In this document: piece by piece, positions 15,468-22,644 of the stretch | Numbering within the stretch: position 1 is the first letter of the stretch | Layout: the number at the start of each line of letters is the position of its first letter | NCBI GenBank assembly: GCA_900553255.1 | Contig: USCI01000039.1 | Span: 1-22,699 of the forward strand | Source of the DNA: an uncultured Oscillospiraceae bacterium | GTDB taxonomy: Bacteria > Bacillota > Clostridia > Oscillospirales > Acutalibacteraceae | Length of the DNA: 22,699 nt | Direction of reading: 5' to 3' | Made by a program: the position numbers and the translations under genes | Notes under the pieces: model-generated | Seen by the model: only the letters and a program-made list of their open reading frames with translations | Database searches by the model: none | What the model was told of the DNA's origin: nothing

Positions 15468-15792
15468 AAAGAACAGAAAACACACTTGTGTAAGCCGTTA
15501 AGCCCAGTGTTTTCAAGGGCTGGAGAGGACGGGCTACATTTTACTACCCCATCTGGTGGTATGTCGCGCCGACCATTATCGACACCTTTCTGGAAAGCTA
15601 TGATTTTTCCGGAAAGACCATTATCCCCTTTGCCACCTCCGGCGGCAGCGGGATGGGCAAAACCGTGGAGGTTTTAAAACCGCTGTGTGCCGGTACGGCC
15701 AGATGGCTGCCCGGGAAAATGCTCAACCGGGTATCCGAGCAGGAGCTCAGGGCATTCGCCGAAGAGCGCTAAACGGACGGGAGGGATTCGGT

Positions 15793-16911
15793 ATGGCTTA
15801 TTTGGGCGAGGATATCCAAAAGCTCGGTTTCGGGCTGATGCGCCTGCCGCAGAAGGACGGCGCCATCGACATCGAACAGACCAAGCGGATGGTGGATCTC
15901 TTCCTCGGCGCGGGATTCACCTATTTTGACACGGCGTGGGCCTACGCCGGCAGCGAGGACGCGATCCGGCAGGCACTGGTGGAACGGTATCCGCGGGACA
16001 GCTACCAGCTCGCCACCAAAAACGCCGCCTGGATCAACTGCAAAACGCGGGAGGAGGCGACGGCACAGCTGGAAACCTCCCTGAAGCAGACCGGCGCCGG
16101 GTATTTTGACTTCTATCTGCTGCACAACCTCGGGGAGGGCCGTACCCGCTATTTCGATGAGTTCGACCTGTGGAGCTGGATCCAGGAAAAGAAGCGCGAG
16201 GGGCTGGTGAAGCACGCCGGCTTTTCCTTCCATTCCACGCCGGAGGAGCTGGAGGCCATTCTGACCGCACATCCGGAGATGGAGTTTGTGCAACTGCAGA
16301 TCAACTACGCGGACTGGGAAAACCCGGCGATCCAGTCGCGGGCGTGCTATGAGGTCGCACGGCGGCACGGCAAGCCGGTGATTATTATGGAGCCGGTCAA
16401 GGGCGGCATGCTCGCCACGCCGCCTCAGCCGGTGCTCGAGGTGCTGAAGGCTGCGGAGCCGGATGCGTCGGCCGCCTCCTGGGCGATCCGCTTTGCCGCG
16501 GATCTTGAAGGCGTTATTACGGTGCTGTCCGGGATGAGCAGTGTGGAGCAGATGGAGGACAACCTGTCCTATATGCGGCATTTCCGGGGACTGACCGACG
16601 GGCAGCGCGCCACCCTGCGCACCGCGCAGGCGGAGCTGGCCAAAATCCCGCTGATCCCATGCACCACCTGCAACTACTGCGCCAAGGTATGCCCGAAAAA
16701 CATCGGCATTTCCGGTTCCTTTACCGCGATGAACTACCTGACGCTGTACGGGGACAAGGCTGCGGCTGCACACCAGGAGGACTGGCTGGTGAGCGGGCAC
16801 GGCAAAAGCCGGGCCGATCAGTGCATCAAATGCGGGCGCTGCGAGGCGGTCTGCCCGCAGCATATTGCCATCCGCGATAATCTGGACCGGGTGAAGGCGG
16901 CGCTGCTGTAA
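15793..16911 (+). CDS. Aldo/keto reductase with C-terminal 2x[4Fe-4S] ferredoxin domain
   Basis: A 372-aa cytosolic oxidoreductase. ATG 15793 follows GGGAGGG; an upstream extension in frame overlaps the flavodoxin remnant and is not protein-like. The N-terminal TIM barrel carries the aldo/keto reductase tetrad: Asp and Tyr in YFDTAWAYAGSE, Lys in LATKNAAW, His in YLLHNLGEG. The C-terminus has two cluster motifs, CTTCNYCAKVCPK and CIKCGRCEAVCPQH, typical of the clostridial aldo/keto reductase-ferredoxin fusion. It lies 20 bp after the flavodoxin stop. A flavodoxin next to an iron-sulfur reductase suggests electron exchange between them, now broken by the insertion. The substrate is unknown. 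Confidence 0.94.
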   Translation: MAYLGEDIQKLGFGLMRLPQKDGAIDIEQTKRMVDLFLGAGFTYFDTAWAYAGSEDAIRQALVERYPRDSYQLATKNAAWINCKTREEATAQLETSLKQTGAGYFDFYLLHNLGEGRTRYFDEFDLWSWIQEKKREGLVKHAGFSFHSTPEELEAILTAHPEMEFVQLQINYADWENPAIQSRACYEVARRHGKPVIIMEPVKGGMLATPPQPVLEVLKAAEPDASAASWAIRFAADLEGVITVLSGMSSVEQMEDNLSYMRHFRGLTDGQRATLRTAQAELAKIPLIPCTTCNYCAKVCPKNIGISGSFTAMNYLTLYGDKAAAAHQEDWLVSGHGKSRADQCIKCGRCEAVCPQHIAIRDNLDRVKAALL

Positions 16912-16921
16912 GCGGCGGCAG

Positions 16922-16964
16922 AATACAAGAGGGCCGGGGCATTCCGCCCCGGCCCTCTTGTATT
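16922..16964. terminator. Bidirectional terminator between convergent genes
   Basis: Perfect 19-bp stem (16922-16940 with 16946-16964, GC-rich core GAGGGCCGGGGC, AT-rich base AATACAA/TTGTATT) and a 5-nt loop. It lies between the plus-strand aldo/keto reductase and the minus-strand barstar gene and can serve both. Confidence 0.88.
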
Positions 16965-16982
16965 GGGGATAAGCCGGCCCGC

Positions 16983-17297
16983 TCAATCGATGCAGCGGTA
17001 AGCAAACCGGCAGTCGAAATCCGGCCGCCGCTGCTTGAGCTTTGCCATTTCCGCGATGTTATCGTCCAGAAAGACGAGCATCTTTTCGGCCTGCGCCTTC
17101 AGATTCGGCGGCAGGGAGGCTATGCCGTGGATTTCCACCAGGGTATTGTCCCTTGTCCCGTCAATCAGATCCCAGAAGGCATTCCAGTTTTCGCCGTAGT
17201 AATCGGGGAAATCGAAGGCGATCTTGATACGCCAGTGCATGTCATCGAGATTCCGGCAGCCGCGCAGGTCGAGCGTGATGATTTTGGGTTCGTCCAT
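16983..17297 (-). CDS. Barstar-like ribonuclease inhibitor
   Basis: A 104-aa cytosolic immunity protein. FPDYYGENWNAFWDLIDG (about residues 30-47) matches the barstar barnase-binding helix (YYGEN.DALWD). Tyr, Trp and the final Asp are kept, and the Asp35 position of barstar is Asn here. Length and alpha/beta pattern fit the family. It starts 11 bp after the RNase stop, with AGGAGG overlapping that stop, so inhibitor translation is coupled to toxin translation. It should bind and block the RNase encoded immediately upstream. It appears intact although the RNase gene is interrupted, which makes sense if toxin loss is tolerated and inhibitor loss is not. Confidence 0.92.
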   Translation of the reverse strand: MDEPKIITLDLRGCRNLDDMHWRIKIAFDFPDYYGENWNAFWDLIDGTRDNTLVEIHGIASLPPNLKAQAEKMLVFLDDNIAEMAKLKQRRPDFDCRFAYRCID

Positions 17298-17308
17298 AAC
17301 CGTGCCTC

Positions 17309-18046
17309 CTATACAATTTCGTGAAAGGTTTCATAGTGGTCATAGGTAGTGAAAATCAGGCCGTCGTTGGACCATACCACGCGTTGGGTGTTGCGCGGTC
17401 CCTGCACATAATTGATGTCCGCTTCATACCAGATCCTCCCCGCCTTTTCCGGCAGATGGCCGTTTCGGTTGCGATATTCCCCGGCTGTCACCATACTGCC
17501 CGGCGCATAATCCGACGGCGCTTTGCCGCTCTGCCATCCTAATGCCTTTATAGCATCTTTAGTGATATAATAATCCGGCAAATCGCCCGTGTATTTCAGC
17601 GTCCAGTCGGCGCCGTCAATGCCGTTGGCTGTCGCCGTGCCCGCCAGAATGGTTTCCATGTGTTCGATCACACACCGGCAGTTCAGGTGCAGCTGTGGCT
17701 CGGGGTCCGGCTCTTCCTCCAGTCCCCATATTTTCCCATGCATGTCCCTGCACTCCACACAGCGTTTCCAGTCCTTTTCATACGGAAATCGGATGGAAAG
17801 CTTTCATCGATTTCCGAGGATGAATTGTGCCGGAAAAGGCAGACGACGCCGCTGGGCTGACGCCCAGCAAGGAGGATAACGCATTCTGGTGCAATTCAGG
17901 CCGGAAAGAATAAAAGCGGTTCATCCGATTTTCGTATGATTGATCCAGTGCTGGTAATTCTGGCTGATCCCGACTGCGGGATTAAAATTGTAGCCGTAAA
18001 AGGCCGCCTGCATAGCCGCATCCAACAGGCTCAAAGCATCATGCAT
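17309..18046 (-). pseudogene. Barnase-like RNase with phage-head-type N-terminus, interrupted by a palindromic element
   Basis: The 5' part starts at ATG 18046 (AGGAAAGGG upstream) and reads MHDALSLLDAAMQAAFYGYN up to WINH, then meets a stop inside the insertion (17921). The 3' part continues EKDWKRCVECRDMHGKIWG and LHLNCRC, a Cys pattern like SPP1 gp7/Mu F minor-head proteins. A full barnase domain follows: LPDYYITKDAIKALGW, EKAGRIWYEADINY, RNTQRVVWSNDGLIF and TTYDHYETFHEIV. The counterparts of barnase Lys27, Glu73, Arg83, Arg87 and His102 are all present. Removing 17780-17935 restores a 193-aa frame. The 3' part is open from an internal GTG (17758, 149 aa), so the catalytic domain might still be made. 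No signal peptide is seen, so it would act inside the cell, or be delivered with a phage-derived particle. Confidence 0.88.
17779..17938. mobile_element. MITE-like palindromic element (~156 bp) with 17-bp terminal inverted repeats
   Basis: The left end CATACGGAAATCGGATG (17779-17795) and right end CATCCGATTTTCGTATG (17922-17938) are inverted repeats with one mismatch. Inner complementary blocks GAATTG (17822-17827) and CAATTC (17892-17897), plus a central GCTGGGC-TGAC-GCCCAGC hairpin (17851-17868), make the whole element an imperfect long hairpin. It encodes no protein. Excision leaving one AT restores the RNase codons for His-Glu, so a 2-bp AT target duplication fits. A transposase must act in trans. 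A shortened relative is seen at 12612-12660. Confidence 0.82.
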
Positions 18047-18085
18047 CCCTTTCCTGCTTTTTTATGTGGCCGTTCTTCTGTACGA

Positions 18086-18105
18086 AACAGAACTTATGTT
18101 CTGTT
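18086..18105 (-). promoter_or_regulatory. LexA/DinR-type operator over the RNase transcription start
   Basis: The 20-bp palindrome AACAGAACTTATGTTCTGTT is symmetric except at its centre. Its core GAAC-TTAT-GTTC fits the Firmicutes SOS box GAAC-N4-GTTC. It begins 3 bp downstream of the -10 box and covers the expected start site, an ideal repressor position. Confidence 0.72.
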
Positions 18106-18108
18106 CCC

Positions 18109-18137
18109 GCTATATCCGAAGAAATGCCGGTTGTCAA
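18109..18137 (-). promoter_or_regulatory. Promoter of the barnase-barstar operon
   Basis: Minus-strand consensus TTGACA (18137-18132), a 17-bp spacer, TATAGC (18114-18109). It points at the RNase start 63 bp downstream and is strong enough to need repression. Confidence 0.75.
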
Positions 18138-18182
18138 TACCGTTTGTGAAAACGGCGCGGGCGCTTTACCGGCAGCATAAAA

Positions 18183-18218
18183 CCCCGGCGGCGCAGCTAT
18201 TCGGCTGCGCCGCCGGGG
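18183..18218 (-). terminator. Terminator of the ABC transporter gene
   Basis: 15-bp GC stem (CCCCGGCGGCGCAGC, 18183-18197, with 18204-18218), 6-nt loop, followed on the minus strand by TTTTA. It lies 18 bp beyond the transporter stop and upstream of the RNase promoter, which insulates the toxin unit. Confidence 0.88.
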
Positions 18219-18236
18219 CGTTGGTTTGTATTCCGT

Positions 18237-21200
18237 TTATTCGGTCCGCAGGGCGACCACCGGATCCTTTTTGGCGGCGCTGCGGGAGGGGATGATGCCG
18301 GCGATGAGGGTCAGCGCAATACTGATGAGGATCAGTATCACCGCGGCCGGCAGCGGCAGGAAGGCGCGGATGGTGGAGATGCCGGTCAGCCCCTGGATGA
18401 TCGCGTTGATCGGCAGGCACAGCAGGCAGGTCACCAGCACGCCGAGCAGGCCGGAGGCAAAGCCGATAATCATGGTTTCCGCGTTAAACAGGCTGGACAC
18501 ATCCCGCTTGGAGGCGCCGATGGCCCGCAGAATGCCGATTTCCTTGGTGCGCTCCTGCACCGAGATGAGGGTGATCACCCCGATCATGATCGAGGATACC
18601 ACCAGCGATATCGCGACGAACGCGATCAGCACATAGGTGACGGCGTTGATAATTGACGTCACCGAGGACATCATCAGGCCGACATAATCGGTGTAATGGA
18701 TCTGCGACAGCTCCTCGACCGACGCGTTGTAGTCGGCAATCGCGTCCTCGATTACATCCTTGTTCTCAAAGCTCGAGGCATACAGGTTGACCGACGCGGG
18801 ATCGTCGAGATCCAGGCAGCCGAGCTCCACCAGGTTGTCCGCATAGGACGACTCGGAGAATTCGAGCACCTCGTCATAGTAGACCGCGCACTGCCCGGTC
18901 GTGTAGTCCGGGGCGGCGAGGTCAAGGGCGCCGGCGAGCTGGGCGGGGGTCATCGCGCCGAGCTGCTCGGCGACCGCTGCGGCGTACTGCGCTTTGAGCT
19001 GCTCCTCGAGCATCTGCCGGAAGATTTCCTCCAGGTCCTCGTCGCTCATCGAAGAGGTGTACTCCCGTATCTCCTCCTCGTTCATGCTCATCTGCTGCGC
19101 GAGCGCCTGCACCAGCATGTTTTCCATGTCCTCGCGGGTCATCGGGTCCATCGTCTGGGACATCGTGCTCTCGAGGTATTCCGCCGAAGGGATGCTCATG
19201 ATTTCCACGTAGGCATCGGCCTTCCCCTGCTCATCCAGGCCGGCGATGTAGCGGCGGAACTCCGCTTCCTTTTCGGCGTCGGTCAGGCTGCCGGTGTTCT
19301 CCTGAAAGGGCAGGCCGGTGAAAATGTCGGTGTCCGGGCTGTCCAGCTGCGCCTGCACGGCTGGGGAATCCGCCGCGTTCTCGATGACGTATTCGGTCAG
19401 CGCCTTGGTATAACCGATCGAGCCGTTGAGCATCGCCGACGTGGCGTCCTCGCTCGGGCGGATGATCCCCGATACCTTCAGCGTCAGCCCGTTGTCGTAC
19501 AGGTAGCGCAGCCCCGCTTCGCTGTCCCGCAGGTCGGTGTACAGCCCGGTCGCCTCGTCGTAGGTATAGCAGTCCGCGTTGAGGATGGTGCGGAATTCCA
19601 TACCGCAGATCTCCTCATACGACCACGACTGCTGTTCGACGTCGAGCTCTTCCTTGTTGAGCACCGCTTCAAAGATCCGGTCGATCTCTTCCTCGGATTT
19701 CAGTCCCAGCGCATACAGCGTGAGGTCGTCAAGCTCGTTGTTTTCGTCAAGGATCAGCACGATTTCGTCCGCCTGCGTCGGCCAGGTGCCGTACACCAAG
19801 TCGTACTGGCTCTCGAGCACGGGGTTGATCAGATTGCCGTTGTCCCCCGACAGCATTTCGGTCCAGAGGTTGGCCGAGCCGCCGCCCATCATCGACATCA
19901 TCGGCGAATCGGATGACAGCCCCACCGTCTCGCCCATATTCATCATTGCCGCCATGTCCACGCCGAAATATTTATACAGCGCCTCATACAGCAGCTCCTG
20001 TGTATCCGACCGGATGATGCTTCCGTCCACGTTCTCGGTGTACACCAGCAGGTCCAGGTCATAGGTATACTGGATCCCGCTGAGCGCCTCGTGCAGCGCA
20101 CTGCTCTCGTCCGCGTATTCGCTGTCGATGTACGCCTTGAAGGATTTCAGGTCGTTTTCGGTGGTTTCCATGTTGTTGAGCGCGTTGACCATATCGTACA
20201 GGACCGACTGCGAATACACCGCGTCCTTATCGTGCACATCACCGGAATCGGAGGCCATGCCCATAAAGGTGCTCATCAGCGTGCCGATATCCACCTCGGT
20301 CGCCTGGATGCTCAGCGGGTAGGAGGACAGCGTGTCCTCCTGCAGGATGTTGATGTAGCTGGTCATCCCCTGCGATACCGAAAAGATCAGCGCGATGCCG
20401 ATGATGCCGATGCTGCCCGCAAAGGAGGTCAGGATGGTGCGCCCCTTCTTGGTGAAGAGGTTTTTCAGCGAAAGCCCGAACGCCGTCGCCAGCGACATCG
20501 ACGGCTTTTTTTCCTTCTTTTTCTGCCCGGCGCGCTTTTCCTCGTCTTTTTTCCGGCCGGCCTCCACTTCCTCTTCGGTCAGGGGACGGGAGTCGCCGAT
20601 TACCGCACCGTCGAGCATCCGGATGATCCGGGTCGAGTATTTTTCGGCCAGCTCCGGGTTATGGGTCACCATGATGATCAGGCGTTCCTTCGCGATCTCC
20701 TTGAGGATCTCCATGACCTGCACGCTTGTTTCGGTGTCCAGCGCGCCGGTGGGCTCGTCGGCAAGAATGATATCCGGGTTATTCACCAGCGCCCGCGCGA
20801 TCGCCACCCGCTGCATCTGGCCGCCGGACATCTCGCTGGGCTTCTTGCGCAGCTGGTCGCCCAGCCCCACCTCCTCGAGCGCCTTTTTCGCCCGGGCTTT
20901 GCGCTCGGCCTTCGACACCCCCGACAGGGTCAGTGCCAGCTCCACGTTCTGCAGCACCGTCTGGTGCGGGATCAGGTTGTAGCTCTGGAACACGAAGCCG
21001 ATCGAATGGTTCCGGTAGGCGTCCCAGTCCCGGTCCTTAAAATCTTTGGTGGATTTCCCGTCGATTACGAGGTCGCCCTGCGTATACTGGTCGAGGCCGC
21101 CGATGATGTTCAGCATGGTCGTTTTTCCGCATCCGGACGGGCCGAGGATGGAGACAAACTCGCTTTCCCGGAACTGCAGGTCGATTCCTTTGAGCGCGTG

Positions 21201-21254
21201 AACCACACCGCTGCCGGCGGCGTAGTCCTTATGGATGTTTTTCAGCTGTAACAT
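18237..21254 (-). CDS. Fused ABC ATPase / FtsX-type permease (MacB-like export or stress transporter)
   Basis: A 1005-aa membrane protein. ATG 21254 is chosen because AAAGGAA precedes it and the ABC domain begins there (MLQLKNIHKDYAAGSG). The ATPase has Walker A GPSGCGKT (38-45), Q-loop Gln90, signature MSGGQMQRVAIARA (142-155), Walker B IILADEPTG and His198. A Lys-rich linker (~240-265) leads to TM1 (~275-298). Then comes a ~550-residue, acidic, mostly helical extracytoplasmic region, and three C-terminal helices around the FtsX motif ERTKEIGILRAIGASKRDV. The protein ends KKDPVVALRTE. MacB/LolCDE-type systems do mechanotransmission rather than channel transport. Clostridial versions of this size are linked to peptide or cell-envelope stress, but the substrate is not known. 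It is monocistronic with its own promoter and terminator. Confidence 0.93.
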   Translation of the reverse strand: MLQLKNIHKDYAAGSGVVHALKGIDLQFRESEFVSILGPSGCGKTTMLNIIGGLDQYTQGDLVIDGKSTKDFKDRDWDAYRNHSIGFVFQSYNLIPHQTVLQNVELALTLSGVSKAERKARAKKALEEVGLGDQLRKKPSEMSGGQMQRVAIARALVNNPDIILADEPTGALDTETSVQVMEILKEIAKERLIIMVTHNPELAEKYSTRIIRMLDGAVIGDSRPLTEEEVEAGRKKDEEKRAGQKKKEKKPSMSLATAFGLSLKNLFTKKGRTILTSFAGSIGIIGIALIFSVSQGMTSYINILQEDTLSSYPLSIQATEVDIGTLMSTFMGMASDSGDVHDKDAVYSQSVLYDMVNALNNMETTENDLKSFKAYIDSEYADESSALHEALSGIQYTYDLDLLVYTENVDGSIIRSDTQELLYEALYKYFGVDMAAMMNMGETVGLSSDSPMMSMMGGGSANLWTEMLSGDNGNLINPVLESQYDLVYGTWPTQADEIVLILDENNELDDLTLYALGLKSEEEIDRIFEAVLNKEELDVEQQSWSYEEICGMEFRTILNADCYTYDEATGLYTDLRDSEAGLRYLYDNGLTLKVSGIIRPSEDATSAMLNGSIGYTKALTEYVIENAADSPAVQAQLDSPDTDIFTGLPFQENTGSLTDAEKEAEFRRYIAGLDEQGKADAYVEIMSIPSAEYLESTMSQTMDPMTREDMENMLVQALAQQMSMNEEEIREYTSSMSDEDLEEIFRQMLEEQLKAQYAAAVAEQLGAMTPAQLAGALDLAAPDYTTGQCAVYYDEVLEFSESSYADNLVELGCLDLDDPASVNLYASSFENKDVIEDAIADYNASVEELSQIHYTDYVGLMMSSVTSIINAVTYVLIAFVAISLVVSSIMIGVITLISVQERTKEIGILRAIGASKRDVSSLFNAETMIIGFASGLLGVLVTCLLCLPINAIIQGLTGISTIRAFLPLPAAVILILISIALTLIAGIIPSRSAAKKDPVVALRTE

Positions 21255-21337
21255 AGGCAAGATTCCTTTCCCGCTGTCTCGTATGCACCAAATCAAAAGC
21301 CGCCGGACAGGTGCGGCTTGAGCCCTATCGCGCCCTA

Positions 21338-21365
21338 TTATGTGGGCAATCCGCCGAAAAAGCAA
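21338..21365 (-). promoter_or_regulatory. Putative promoter of the fused ABC transporter
   Basis: On the minus strand, TTGCTT (21365-21360), a 16-bp spacer, CATAAT (21343-21338). The resulting leader is ~77 nt before ATG 21254. Confidence 0.55.
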
Positions 21366-21411
21366 TAAACGATTTGTTAATTCTTTTCGCCGGGAGCCGG
21401 TTGGGAGGCAA

Positions 21412-21440
21412 TGGCTTTGTGCCGGCCTTTGTGCTATACT
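21412..21440 (+). promoter_or_regulatory. Putative extended -10 promoter for the methyltransferase remnant and DUF4085-like gene
   Basis: TGC-TATACT (21432-21440) is a good extended -10 box. The -35 region TGGCTT at 21412-21417 is weak, with a 17-bp spacer. Confidence 0.5.
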
Positions 21441-21468
21441 TGGGGCAGACGGAAGCGGGGGTGTCGGT

Positions 21469-21567
21469 ATGGGGCCGGAAAAGGGGCTGGGGTGGACATT
21501 CGACACGGTGGCTGAGGCCTATGAAAAAATGCGGCCGGAATACGAAGCCCTTTTTGCCTGGAGGTAG
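21469..21567 (+). pseudogene. N-terminal remnant of a class I SAM-dependent methyltransferase
   Basis: Thirty-two codons reading MGPEKGLGWTFDTVAEAYEK then MRPEYEALFAWR and a stop. FDTVAEAYEKMRP is the usual opening of small class I methyltransferases, whose SAM-binding GxGxG motif should follow but is absent. The promoter and start are retained and the DUF4085-like gene starts 30 bp later, so a deletion probably removed the rest. A short leader peptide is the alternative. Confidence 0.5.
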
Positions 21568-21597
21568 GCGCGGGTGCAAAACGAAAGGAGCGGCGAA

Positions 21598-22632
21598 ATG
21601 CGGTATTTTACGCCGGAGCTTTACCGGAAGATGCAGCACAGCCATGACACGCCGGATTTTATGCGCCGATGGGATGAAGCCTGCCGTCGGGCTGAACAGG
21701 AAAGGGAAACCGCGCGGCCCTTCCTTTCGGAGGATATGGCGTATTATGTGGAGCTGGGCTGGCACGATGCCTGCATCGACGGGATCCTGGCCGACGGGGA
21801 TACGGTGAGATTCCGCTTTGATGGGGAAGCGGCCGATGTGGAGCTGGTTTTCCGCGGCGTCCGCAAGCTGGAAAAACGGATCGAAAGCGAGGAAATCTGG
21901 TGGCTGTACGACGAGTTCCGCCGCCTGGAGGACGGCAGCTTTGAGTGGGGGATCCTGGTGGACAGCGGCGAAATTACCATCCGGTTTGAACGCCTGGAGG
22001 CGGAGGTGAAGCGCAAGCCGTATATTTCCCGGCTGCTCGAAGAGATTACGCCCGACAATGCCTGCCGGAACCTGGAAGACCTGGCCAAAGAGCATGGCAT
22101 GGATGCGGCCGAATATGCGCGGCTGCGTGCGGAACTGGTCAGCACCTACGACCGGGCGGATATCCTGAAAGGACGGATTACGCAGGCGATCTGTGAGGTC
22201 TCGGGTTACGACCGGGGCAAAAGCCTGACCGAAACCGAAAAAAACATCGTCGCGCTGGATGAGGCGGTTCTCCTGCTGAACCACCAGGCGTACCGGGATA
22301 TCGTGCCGGTGCCGGACGATGCGGATACGATCGAGAAATGGATAAAAGACAAGACTTTTTCGAGGCTCAGAGCGCTGGCAAAGGAAGATGACATCCCGCG
22401 GCTGGGGGAGCTGGTGCGGCATCTGCAGGTGCATGAAGTTGGGGAAACGGATGCTGCCGCGGGGGTTGGGCGTTTCCTGCGCGGCTGCGGGATAACCGCG
22501 ATGGAAGCCTACAGGGAAGCGGAGGCCTGGCTGACGGGGTATGTCATGGCCCATCTCGGGGAGCTCAAACGGGAGGATGATGCGCGGCAGAATTGCTGCC
22601 GCGGGGAAACGCAACAAAGCCGGCGCCTGTAA
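21598..22632 (+). CDS. DUF4085-like protein of unknown function
   Basis: A 344-aa soluble acidic protein. ATG 21598 follows AAAGGAG at the right distance, so an in-frame ATG at 21574 was not used. The N-terminus MRYFTPELYRKMQ and the following ~135 residues (WHDACIDGI, WWLYDEFRRLEDGSFEWGIL, a beta-rich stretch ending EVKRKP) resemble DUF4085 proteins. The second half is alpha-helical (LAKEHGMDAAEYARLRAELV, WIKDKTFSRLRALAKEDDIP) and I do not recognise it. This makes the protein longer than a bare DUF4085, possibly a fusion. There is no signal peptide or membrane segment. It is last in a short unit behind a methyltransferase remnant. Its stop codon lies in the loop of the terminator hairpin. 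Confidence 0.78.
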   Translation: MRYFTPELYRKMQHSHDTPDFMRRWDEACRRAEQERETARPFLSEDMAYYVELGWHDACIDGILADGDTVRFRFDGEAADVELVFRGVRKLEKRIESEEIWWLYDEFRRLEDGSFEWGILVDSGEITIRFERLEAEVKRKPYISRLLEEITPDNACRNLEDLAKEHGMDAAEYARLRAELVSTYDRADILKGRITQAICEVSGYDRGKSLTETEKNIVALDEAVLLLNHQAYRDIVPVPDDADTIEKWIKDKTFSRLRALAKEDDIPRLGELVRHLQVHEVGETDAAAGVGRFLRGCGITAMEAYREAEAWLTGYVMAHLGELKREDDARQNCCRGETQQSRRL

Positions 22633-22644
22633 AGGGCGCCGGCT
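22618..22644. terminator. Terminator hairpin overlapping the DUF4085-like stop codon
   Basis: 10-bp perfect stem AGCCGGCGCC/GGCGCCGGCT with a 7-nt loop that contains the TAA stop. The minus strand continues TTTGTT, so it could also end a gene arriving from beyond the window edge. Confidence 0.7.

Larger units (their letters stand above)
14859..15543 (+). mobile_element. Collapsed Tn916/Tn1549-like conjugative transposon remnant in flavodoxin gene
   Basis: A 685-bp insertion with imperfect inverted ends: TAAAATGGAGC on the left and GCTACATTTTA on the right, 10 of 11 matching. It is flanked by CTTCCC (14853-14858) and CTACCC (15544-15549), the near-identical 6-bp coupling pattern expected after Tn916-family tyrosine-recombinase integration. 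ACAGAAAACACA occurs in direct orientation at 14925-14936 and 15473-15484, about 60 bp inside each end, where integrase arm sites would lie. GC content is visibly lower than in the surroundings. Only a terminator, a 122-aa cargo gene and the first residues of a second cargo gene remain. No integrase is present, so it cannot move itself. The family assignment is inference from ends and cargo. Confidence 0.75.
14608..15772 (+). pseudogene. Flavodoxin gene split by a 685-bp insertion
   Basis: The N-terminal part (GTG 14608, AAAGGATG upstream) gives MGKTLVAYFSAGGVTRHAAE, the FMN-phosphate loop region, up to DDYDTVFLGFP at 14858. The C-terminal part resumes at 15550 with IWWYVAPTIIDTFLESYDFSG, then TIIPFATSGGSGMGKTVEVL, and ends in AFAEER at 15772. 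Deleting 14859-15549 restores a continuous 157-codon frame, a normal short-chain flavodoxin length. The uninterrupted protein would be a cytosolic FMN electron carrier serving neighbouring reductases. As it stands the N-terminal product ends after nine foreign residues and lacks the isoalloxazine-binding half, so it is almost certainly inactive. Confidence 0.93.

Noticed and set aside
15769..16986. 405-codon minus-strand frame over the aldo/keto reductase
   Set aside because: It is antisense to a gene with a complete catalytic tetrad and two iron-sulfur motifs, and it crosses the terminator.
18696..21251. Two long plus-strand frames (18696-19916, 20091-21251) opposite the ABC transporter
   Set aside because: They are shadows of the transporter; no protein family features.
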